Below, piece by piece: positions 34,736 through 44,000 of a stretch of DNA of 64,000 bases (position 1 is its first letter; every line of letters starts with the position of its first letter). This DNA is from Mucor racemosus. Taxonomy: Eukaryota > Mucoromycota > Mucoromycetes > Mucorales > Mucoraceae. A program made the position numbers and the translations under genes. The stretch is taken from contig JAPEHQ010000014.1 of NCBI GenBank assembly GCA_027405735.1, positions 806,001-870,000 on the forward strand. The letters are read 5' to 3'. The notes below the pieces were generated by a model that saw nothing but the letters and a program-made list of their open reading frames with translations, did no database searches and was not told the origin of the DNA.

Positions 34736-35764
34736 ATGAAAACTGTATCCGATGCCAAACGTAATGACGTTATCTCTATGTTAAATTCAGGCCATACCGT
34801 ATCGAAAGTTGCTCGTCATGTAGCTGTTAGTCAAGCCACAGTATGTCGTATTGAAAAAAAGGCCTATCCTGACCGAGAAAAACTTAAAGGAGACCGACCA
34901 TCTAAGCTGACTACTGCGGATATGAGATATTGTGTCCATAAAATGACCAAAGGTGGCTTGGATAATGCGTTACAAGCCAAAAAAGAGCTCCATCGTAATG
35001 TACACGTTAATGGTAGTGCGAATACTGTACTAGGGCTCTTCGGGATAATGGTTTAGGCGCATTACCTAAGATAAAAAAGCCAGAAATTAGTGATGAAAAT
35101 GCAAAGGATCGCCTCCGCTGATGTAAAAACAGAATTGATTGGACTTTGGATGACTGAAACCGTGTTATATTTACTGATGAGGCTAGAATTAATTGTTTTA
35201 ACTCGGATGATCGAATTTGGTGCTGGAAAAGAGACAGCGAGGAGATAAAACCTAAGCATACCAAAAAACAAGAAAAATGGAGATGGTCGTATCATGATTT
35301 GGAGCTCTATTTCTTGATCTGGTGTCGTTTGGTTGTCCAAGGTCGAAGGTAATATGAACTCCAACCTATACAGAACTATTATTGATGATGATTTGGAGAA
35401 ATCCATTGACGATATGTGTCAAAAATTGAAGTTGCGTCGTAATTAGGTTATCCTTCAATAAGACAACGATTCTAAGCACACCTCTAATTTAATGAAAGAC
35501 GACTTCAAAACAAAAAAATATGAAGTAATGTTATGGCCAACGCAATTTCCATACCTTAATCCCATTGAAAATATGTGGAGGTTATTGAAAATCCGCCTAA
35601 ACGAATACGATACATCCCCAAAAGGGATGAATGATATTTGGGACAGAACTCAAGAGATTTGGTATGACAACATAACAGTTGGGGAATATCAAAAAGTTAT
35701 TTCGAGTATGCCTCATTGTGTAAAAGCTTGTATTAAAGCAAAAGGTTACGGTATTGATTATTGA
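34736..35764 (+). pseudogene. Tc1-type DD34E transposase, inactivated
   Basis: From ATG 34736 the product starts MKTVSDAKRNDVISML with a helix-turn-helix (GHTVSKVARHVAVSQATVCR). The frame is lost at about 35030 and again near 35270. Nonsense codons follow: TGA 35119, TGA 35155, TGA 35315, TAG 35444 and TAA 35459, after which the frame is open to TGA 35762-35764. The catalytic triad can still be recognised in pieces: FTDEA (first Asp), DNDSKHTS (second Asp) and YLNPIENMW (Glu), with 34 residues between the last two. The copy cannot encode transposase. The intact ends mean it could in principle be moved by a transposase supplied elsewhere. Confidence 0.88.
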
Positions 35765-35800
35765 CTGCATTTAAATAAGTTTCAATTTTTTTTTGATAAT

Positions 35801-36011
35801 GCGTGCAAAACCCTTTCAATGATGTACCTTTTTTTAAACTTGCATAGTTTTTGCGGAACTTTAATTAATTAAATCGGACTTTTTGAAAATAATTTAAAAA
35901 CGTTTGAATTACTTAAAATAGAAATTTAGTGTATCTCCGATTGAAACTGAGAAAGTTATGGTTATTTTCATTCAAATTTCCAAATCATTGAAAGGGTTTT
36001 GCGACTCACTG
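35801..36011 (-). repeat. Right 211-bp inverted repeat of the Tc1 element
   Basis: Exact inverted partner of 34376-34586 by eye, including both 19-bp sites (GCAAAACCCTTTCAATGAT and its complement). Confidence 0.9.
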
Positions 36012-36013
36012 TA

Positions 36014-36304
36014 ATAGCAATACAGTCGAAACTTAATTTTTGTATAAAATTTCGATACCTGCATCTTATAGCTGATTGGAATATTTAAACAACCGCTTCC
36101 GGGCTATCCGGTGATTTTTTCCAGAAATTTAAAGCTTGGAAATATTATTAGATGGCCACTTCCGGAGATTGTTCGGCTTTTTTTTTTTTTGGAAGAGTGA
36201 CCATTGGCAAAAATATGAACCATATACTATGCTGTATGCCACCAAGTAGTATCATATGTTATCACCTTCTACAACAGTATCAATTTATTTTTTTACAATC
36301 TATT
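36014..36304. repeat. Host repeat E (left part), target of solo LTR D1
   Basis: From about 36215 the sequence (GTATGCCACCAAGTAGTATC... CAATCTATT) matches 47968-48028 and resumes after the solo LTR at 37489. The start of the block, 36014-36210, is AT-rich and unassigned. Confidence 0.55.
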
Positions 36305-37483
36305 TGCAGTGGAATTACATACTAAAAACGCTTGATAAAAATAAAACAACCTAAATTCCAAGCGTCGCTCATAAGATATGATGCCACTTGAAATGTGAAC
36401 AACAATAATAAACAAACGCTTCAATAATTGAACACAATAACAAACGCATTGTGGAACAGGTAGAGATATTCACGGAAAAAAAGTATAAAAAAACAATAGG
36501 AATTTGACTAGATAACGTTAGGCATTTATTATCATTCAAGTAGAACTTAATTGACTCTTCTTTGAAAGGAAGATGTCCTTCTATTTATACACAATTTCTA
36601 ATCTATATTATAAATCAATGAGAACAAATAGGAACATGCCATTTCCATAATCTACCCGATATCTTTAGGTCCTGATTTTATCATGAATGAAATCAGGCCA
36701 TATTGAATAATGGTGTGTTTATGATTCAGGTCAATAATTATAATTTGCTAGGATCCACATCTCGGTTATAAGATTACTTGCTGTATCAATCAGACATGTC
36801 AAATCAAAGTGATTCCTGATTTATCCCAGCGGTAATTCAAGTTAAACACCAGATAAAATGGAGATCTACTAAATGGATGTAATCCACACGCATGCTAAAA
36901 ATATGAAATAGCCTTTTGAAACATACATGTCGTGTAGATGATAGCACCCTTGATCACGGCGCAATCAATTACACAAATAATGACATATATATCAAAACAG
37001 GATTCTATCCAAATCAATAATAATAATAAACAAAGATATCAATTTAGTCAACTACTCATCTATATTGAAGTTGCACTATCAATATAAATACGATTCAGTC
37101 ATATAAAAACTACTCCTTAAAAATCAAGGTTACATAAAATAGATATAACAGAAATAAACAAAACAAACATTTCCCAAAAGGTCAATATTGTCACACTTGA
37201 CATACAATCCCTTATGGTCAATGCTCTACACAATTTACCCCTTAAAATATCAAATCAATAACAATGTACTCAAAACTGGAAGATTACTAAATATACATCC
37301 ATTCAAGTCTAATGGTATCCAAGTTCTCCAAACCACTATAAATACCCTCATACTTTTGAATTATTTTAACTCTTCAGAAACCTTTTGTAATAAAGACTTT
37401 AGCTGATTATAATTGTATTTCTTCTACTGCTTTTATTTTTTATATTTTTTTTATTTTAGTAAATAACTTCGTCATTTACTGCA
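36305..37483 (+). mobile_element. Solo LTR (family D, copy 1)
   Basis: Begins TGCAGTGGAATTAC and ends ATTTACTGCA, so the termini are TG..CA within a 6-bp inverted repeat TGCAGT/ACTGCA. It is flanked by the 5-bp duplication CTATT at 36300-36304 and 37484-37488. Without the nested insertion it is 735 bp. A TATA box TATAAATACCC lies at 37337 and an AATAAAG signal about 50 bp further on, giving plus orientation. A second copy lies inverted at 48170-48906. No internal region remains, as expected after LTR-LTR recombination. Confidence 0.88.
36450..36888 (-). mobile_element. Second solo LTR (different family) nested inside solo LTR D1
   Basis: 439 bp starting TGTGGAACAGG and ending GTAATCCACA, with inverted termini TGTGGA/TCCACA and the 5-bp duplication CGCAT at 36445-36449 and 36889-36893. 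Copy D2 of the host LTR lacks exactly this segment, which confirms the boundaries. A TATAAATAG box followed by AATAAA on the minus strand suggests minus orientation. Confidence 0.88.
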
Positions 37484-37488
37484 CTATT

Positions 37489-38170
37489 GATTACGACATG
37501 TGTTGAAGTGCAAAGTCTTGATAATATCGGATGTAAAAAACTCCTAGCGTACTAAGTTTAATCCAATAATTACCAAGAACGCTTGAACCTCAATTATGAT
37601 ACCATATTATTTCATCCCAGCAATTAATTAATCAAGTAGCTATTAAATCAACATCCAAGCACATTTAGCGCAGTATTGAAACAAGGCAATTCACAAGCTT
37701 TGCAAGAACGGTTAAATTATGATTGATCCATTTCAATTTATAGATTACTATCAAACAGATCTAATGGTTCGATAATGCCTTATTAAATTACACCTCAGGA
37801 TCTCAATGTCACATCAATATAAAAGGGCATACTTTTATATCTAAAATAACGATATCTTGTTTTTATTATACAGGCAGTTGAAGAACTGATTCATTATTAC
37901 TCATTCTCTTTTAATTGTATTCTTTTTTAAATATTATTTATCAAACCTGAATATACACGACAAGGCTAAACCTTTTGCAATTCTGCGGATCAGCGCTAGA
38001 AGTACCTGCCATTGCAACGGGAGGTCATTTAGATTTATATTTGCTAAGAAGACGAACTGATGGGCTTGCTGATTTTAGTAGATGTAAGTAGCAGGTAACC
38101 AACTTGTTGCTCAAACTGGCTGAATGTACAATGACCCATGAATGCTGATAGTATTGATGTCGAGCCGGGT
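37489..38170. repeat. Host repeat E/B mosaic, right part
   Basis: 37489-37617 continues repeat E and matches 48029-48165. 37897-37960 matches 48907-48965. 37965-38170 matches the 5' part of repeat B copy 1 (12430-12680), including the CTACCATTGCAACGGGA-like block. The segment 37618-37896 is present only here and may be a further insertion. Confidence 0.55.
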
Positions 38171-38974
38171 TTTGCCAGCCAAATTTACTAGTATGCATAT
38201 CATACAGTATGCATTAAAGAAATAGGAAAAAATTTGCTAGACATATGCAAAACTTACTAAGAAAAAAAAAGGAGGATCATATTCGATGAGAAGCAAGGTT
38301 ATCAGAAATTCTCTTTCCAAATTCATATTTTAATACCAAATGGCTTCCACTTTGGCGGGTTTGAACTCACCAATATGTGTGCAGCACTCAATTTGTAGCG
38401 CGTGTGCTACTCTTTGAGCTTGTCATTCTCCTTTGGTATACAATTTTAATCCCTATACATGCGAACATGTATTTGTCAGTTTTTCACTATTTGGGAAATG
38501 CAGCAAATTAAGGTGCATTTTTTCTTTTTGGAAATTATAATAGAGCTTTCCAGAAATTGGTAGTAGAAATTATCTGAAAAAAAATGCAATTTGTGATGGA
38601 GACATAAACAAAACTCAGTATTATTATTAGTATATTAATATTAAGCTATATAACATAAAAATTGAATATGGGTGAATGTAAAACAATCTTTGCCAAAATG
38701 GGGGTTAGTATAATAACATAAGCTATAACGCACAGAAACTCAAGTGATACTCAACAGATGCAGTTGCATTGGAAAATTTAGTTTTTAGGAGTAGAAACAC
38801 CTAGAATTACACTGGAAAACCAAAGTACGCATTATTTATCAAACTAAAGACAGACACCAACTTTCCAATCCACCAGTAGTGTTAAATAACACAGATATCA
38901 ATTGTATAACCTCTAGCAATGCGAAATAATAATATGATATGCTGTATGAATCAATCAGTTTGACAATTATAATC
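38171..38974. other. Intergenic between repeats
   Basis: AT-rich sequence. A tRNA-like segment at about 38345-38460 (minus strand) is listed among the rejected items. No coding frame. Confidence 0.5.

Positions 38975-39065
<91 letters not shown>
38975..39065. repeat. (AAT)n microsatellite, about 30 units
   Basis: 91 bp of essentially perfect AAT/TAA trinucleotide repeat. On the minus strand it reads as poly-leucine or isoleucine, which is not a gene. Confidence 0.97.
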
Positions 39066-39479
39066 GGATCAAGTTTTTCAAGTAATAACAAAAAACTACC
39101 AACAGTATAATAGTAAATTTTAATTTAATACATTATCGTTCAATGTGACCAAATATTAATGAATTAGAGAAAATACAACTGGTAAAAAACTGATACTCAA
39201 TGTAAAACGAGGTCAAGATTGATAAAAGCTAAAAGGTGCTTTCATTGTGTGGTGAAAATCGCGACATTTTGATGGATAGGAATTACAGTACCAAGAAGAT
39301 GTTGTATTTGCCTCAAGGTTTTTAAGAGGGTTTAAAAGCATACTTTATCAAACTTACCTAATGTTAAATACTCATCATATGCTTTTAGTATCATCTTGTT
39401 TTTTATTTAATTGCTGTATTATTAAAAATCAAGCTTTTCATAGCTTATAACAATTTCAATGGGATGTTTCTGATTTTAG

Positions 39480-39740
39480 ATTGACATTTATCATAAGGCG
39501 GGCTGATGATACGTTTAGTATTACTGTAGATGGAACCAGTCAATTTAGTTTATGGAATTTGAATGAAAATACCAAGGAGCCCTTTGTAAGTACTTAAGTT
39601 GGTTCTAGTAAGGCATCGAATAAATAGACTTGGGACAAAGAGGATAAAAAGATGGCAATAGGTTTCAGTGATGGCCATGTTTATGTTTATGATATTGTTG
39701 GAAACATAAGATTAAAGCTCAATGTAAATTACCTCTAGCG
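39480..39740 (+). pseudogene. WD-repeat gene fragment in C3
   Basis: Same fragment as at 31836, with the same acceptor-like TTTTAG and the same TAA after the first piece. It has a further TAG where C2 keeps Leu in the NKLAWD block. Sharing the TAA means either that the stop predates the duplication or that it lies in former intron sequence. Confidence 0.5.
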
Positions 39741-40449
39741 CAATAATTCTAAGGTAAGACTATATTATCATTAAATAAACTACCACACAATACTAACATG
39801 TACAAAAATTTACAGTAATTAGCCCAAATCAAGTGGGTACAGCATCGTAAATTCTTGAAAAAGTTCTCAAGTATTATAAAATCTCTCATTTTTAAGACTT
39901 ACAAGGCTTATAAGCGGAATATTAATTTCGAAAATTATTCTTGTCCAGATCATCAATTTTGACATTTTTTAATTTTTTTTTTCTGATTTTGCAAATCTAG
40001 AGTTAATCATACTACTAATTATAAAAACAAAAAATATACACATATTCAAAATTTAGCGCTCTATTTGCTCAATAAAAAATAACAAACATTTTTATTGCAA
40101 AATATTACATGAAAATCCTTTAATCAAAAAACTGTTTTTTGGTCAAAAGTACAAATTTTCACTACTTAATGTTTAATATTAAGTTTTCATCAAATGCGTA
40201 TTAGTTATAGCTACAATTTGTTCTCACGATATAGTATATTTAAACGTTGATTTTGGTGTCAAAATTTGATTTTTCTATTTTTTGATCAAAATCATGAGTG
40301 TTGGTAAGGATAAAATGAGCCCCAAAAATGTCCGCTACAAAGTCTGAATTTTCAGACTCTACATGGTTAAATATAAGGAAAGTTAAAAAAGAGAAACGCT
40401 TTTTTTATGTAAAGCTTATTTATACCATAGTATAAGAGACTTAACCGTT

Positions 40450-40454
40450 CAATC
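40450..40454. other. Target-site duplication CAATC, 5' copy
   Basis: CAATC precedes the 5' LTR and recurs at 46928-46932 after the 3' LTR. The uninterrupted C1 and C2 copies have the single site in the equivalent place (CGATC, CGGTC). Confidence 0.9.
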
Positions 40455-41001
40455 TGTTTAGGACATAGACTGTACTGGGTACATGTATTACTAGTAGAAG
40501 TGCTCAAAGGATTATGTAGACATTATTCTTAGCATAGAAGGATGAGTATGAGGTGATAATGATGTATGCCAATTTTATTTCATTTAGTTATGTTACATTT
40601 AGTCTATGATGAAATGGTGTAGCCTGAGATCCTGAAGTGAGCCAATCATGAACTCGTTCCTGGAAATGGAATTCAACTATTCCATTTGTATCAACATTCA
40701 CAATCTAAAGTAAATCAAGCATGAAGATCCTATATACTTAACTTGGTCGTATCCTACTAAACTTGCTATGGCCAACCTATTATATCATCATGTTGTAATC
40801 AACTAGTTCTTCAAGAAGATGAAATCATACTTTCATACACTCTGTATTGTAGACTCTATATCCACGCTTCCAAAACATATAAATACCCTGAATCCTGATG
40901 TCGTTCGAGATGGATTGGTTATCTTTTTACCTACAATATACTCAATAAATATATCTAGTTTTAACTTTATTTTCTAGTTATTCATTGTGTATATTTAAAC
41001 A
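40455..41001 (+). repeat. 5' LTR
   Basis: 547 bp, TG..CA ends. TATA box TATAAATACC at 40878. An AATAAATAT signal lies at about 40944-40952. Read base by base against 46381-46927 I find no difference. Confidence 0.95.
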
Positions 41002-41006
41002 TTTTT

Positions 41007-41015
41007 TAAAGTTAA
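41007..41015 (+). promoter_or_regulatory. Possible self-primer-type primer binding site
   Basis: No tRNA-complementary TGG-type site follows the 5' LTR. Instead TAAAGTTAA, five bases after the LTR, is perfectly complementary to TTAACTTTA at 40961-40969 in the LTR. Tf1/sushi-type chromoviruses prime from the 5' end of their own RNA in this way. Nine bases in AT-rich DNA can also match by chance. Confidence 0.3.
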
Positions 41016-41058
41016 TTACTACTTATTATATATTTACAAATCAAAAATTTACTTACTG

Positions 41059-44000
41059 ATGTCCTCATCCGCCTCACCTCAAGATTTTAATGCTTCCTTG
41101 TTTCCTGAAGGATTGGAGGATTTCGAAATGGATCCCATGGTTGTCCCTGCTGGTGATGCAGTTCCTGGTGTTGAGGTTCCTGCTGGTCCACAATTGAATG
41201 AAGTTGGTTCTGGTGGCAGTATTTCTGGTTCCATGGTGCTCTCGCCTATACAAGAAGGTAGTGTGGCTTCTGGTGTTGTTACGAGTAACTCTGTAGTGGA
41301 TGAATTGGAGAATGATGAGAGAGCTTTGGTGGAAAAAGCTATTAAAACCATGAGAGAAGAGAATTTGGTTTTCATGAAGCAAGTGGCAAATGCTTCATCG
41401 GCAAATGAGAGACTCGATGCGTTATCTAAAATAGTCAAGAATAAGAAGGCTATTGTAGATTTGATGAGCTACAAAGCGGAAGTGATGAGAGAAACAGATC
41501 ATGTAGTATCCAACAAGAGAGCCAAAGGAGAAAGTCTCGCTCTGAATCGCAGAGACTTACCCAAGTTCCAGTTGTCCTCGTCTGCGGTGAAGGCATTTCC
41601 AAATGAAGAGGTATTCGAGAGTGTAGATCATTACTTACGAACATTTGAGAGCATATTGAACTCGTCTTCGTTGGATTTGGAGTCCCAGTGGGCTAAACTG
41701 TTGCCGTTGTGTATGCCAAATGGAGAACGAGCATGGGTCGACAAGACTCTTTTAAAATGCGTATCTTGGTCAGAAGCGAAGGCAGTTTTTTCAAGACGTT
41801 TTGGGTCGGCGGTGATTACTCGTCGTAATACGGATTTAGTCTTTACAATGACAATGAAGGTTTCTGAGTCGATAATGGATTATTCCTGTAGATTCCAGCA
41901 AGCAGTATACAATGCAGGTCTACAGCTGGATGATCCTCGTGTGGCCGATCGGTTCATGGCATCTCTTATTTTGCCGGTTCAAACTGCGGTTCGAATTACT
42001 TTAGTAAGAGAACAAGGAGGTGAAGCCTGGACTGTCGATCGTATTACTCAAGTAGCAAGAGATGTGTTGGGTGATGATAATCGCTTCTATGCGCATGCAA
42101 CTTCGTTGTTGCCTGGTGCGGCTCCGGTTTCTAATGAAAGAGTCAATGAGTTTCAAGGGCCCTCTGGCAAGTTTTCGGCTTGGAAAAGAGGTGGATCTAA
42201 GCGTGGTGGTGCTGGTGCTGATGCTGGTACTAACGGAGTGAGCAAGAGATTCCATTGTGAGCAGCATGGAAACAATGACACACATGCTACCAAGGATTGC
42301 GCTTTCTTGCGGTTTAAGAAAGCAAGAGCTGAAGGAAAATGCGTAAAATGTGGAGAGAAGTTCTTTCGAGGCCATGATTGTGGTAAGAAGCCCCCTGGTG
42401 TCGGTCCCTCTGGGACTGCTTTATCTCACGAGGTTTTTGCTACGAGTGTTGCGTCTTCTTCTTCTTCTTCTGCCAAGAAAGATGAAGAAAAGGAAAAGAA
42501 TGATGAGGAAGACGATCTCATGGAGGAACTTAGTTTCCAATGTAAGTTAGCATCAACTAATGAGAAGAAAATTGAGACTAATTTCTTTACGTTGTTGACC
42601 CCTTTATTGATTTGTAGAGATGAAAGCGTGTGTAAGGCCATTGGCAAGGTCGATACTGGTTCTCAAATCAGTTGTATAGGTTTAAATTTTTTAATAAACA
42701 ATTTGAAAATTAAAAATGTGAAGAAAGTTGATGGTTATCTTAAGTTTTTGTCTAAGTCAGTGAGAAGAATTGCAGTTACATTTCCTTTGAAATTCAAGTA
42801 TGCAAATGGAATCGTATTTGAACATTCTTTAGAAGTCGTAAAATTTGAGAAAGATTTAGATTTTGACATATTACTAGGAATTGATGTGTTACCAAAAATG
42901 AACATTGGGTTAACAGGTGTAGCTTTTCGAATTGATAGTGAGCATCAACATTCGGATGCGACGGAACATGATGAGAAAATGTTTGAGAACATTAATTTAG
43001 ATTTTGAAGGTAAAGACTTAGAAGCAGATAATGCACCTGCAGGTACAGTTGAGGAGCGTGAGAAATTTTCATTGTATATTAAGGAATCTTTGAGAAAAAA
43101 TGATTTGATTCCTATTGAATCACATTGCCCATTGCCGGAATCGATTATTAGATTACCAACTAAAGAAGGAGCTACAGCTCATCGTCGTCCGTATCCTATT
43201 GCAGAATCATTGAAACCCGTAGTAGAGAAGCAGATTAATGAGTGGTTGCGAACAGAAACGATTGGGCGTTCGAGAATTAATTCATCGTTTAATAGTCCTT
43301 TATTAGTAGTACCAAAGCGAGACAAATCGGGAAATATTGTAGATCATCGTGTTTGTTTGGATGTACGGTTGCTTAATAGCATCCTACCTCCACCATATAA
43401 TTTCCCTATACCTTTAGTGAAAGATATATTTGAGAATCTTCGAGGCATGTCCTTTTTTGGGACTGCGGATCTAAAAAACGCGTACCATAGATTTTCCATT
43501 GAAAAATCGAGTCAAATCAAGTGTTCATTTTCCTTTAATGGTCAAGGATTTTACTTCAAGAAGGGATGTTTCGGATTAAATCTACTTCCAAGCCAGTTCC
43601 AGTTTACACTTTCGACTTTGTTATCGGGTTTACAACAAGTCAAAGACAAAGAGACTGGACAAGTAGTTTCCACAACTCAAAATTTTTTAGATGATATAAT
43701 TATTGCGGGAATTGACTTCGAGCATTATAAAGTAGCAGTAAAGACAGTGATCGATAGACTCACAGAGGCAAAGTTAATACTCCAACCGAGTAAATGTCAT
43801 TTCATGCAGAAAAAAGTGCGTTTATTAGGTTTTGTGGTTGATGATAAAGGTATTAGAGTGGACAAATCGAAATGTACCAATGTCGCCAATTGGCCTAGAC
43901 CAGTATCGAAAAAGCAAATTCAACAATTTATGGGGTTGGTAAATTATTTGCGTTCGCACATTCCGATGATTTATAGAGTAGCGGCTCCAATTACAGATTT

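Larger units (their letters stand above)
34376..36011 (+). mobile_element. Complete Tc1/mariner transposon with 211-bp inverted repeats
   Basis: 1636 bp bounded by CAGTGAGTCGC and its exact complement, and flanked by TA on both sides (34374-34375, 36012-36013). The inverted repeats 34376-34586 and 35801-36011 are 211 bp each and look identical by eye. It carries one transposase gene, which is broken. Confidence 0.92.
39128..40454 (+). repeat. Repeat C copy 3 (C3), left part, interrupted by a retrotransposon
   Basis: Matches C2 from about 31490 onward. It runs to CCGTTCAATC at 40454, where the LTR element is inserted, and resumes at 46928. The left terminus of the C element is not present. 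Confidence 0.75.

Noticed and set aside
38345..38460. tRNA-like block on the minus strand with A-box-like and B-box-like parts
   Set aside because: The acceptor stem cannot be closed and the T-stem has mismatches. It might come from a tRNA-derived SINE, but I could not define such an element.
38839..39102. Poly-leucine frame on the minus strand
   Set aside because: It is the (AAT)n microsatellite read in one frame.
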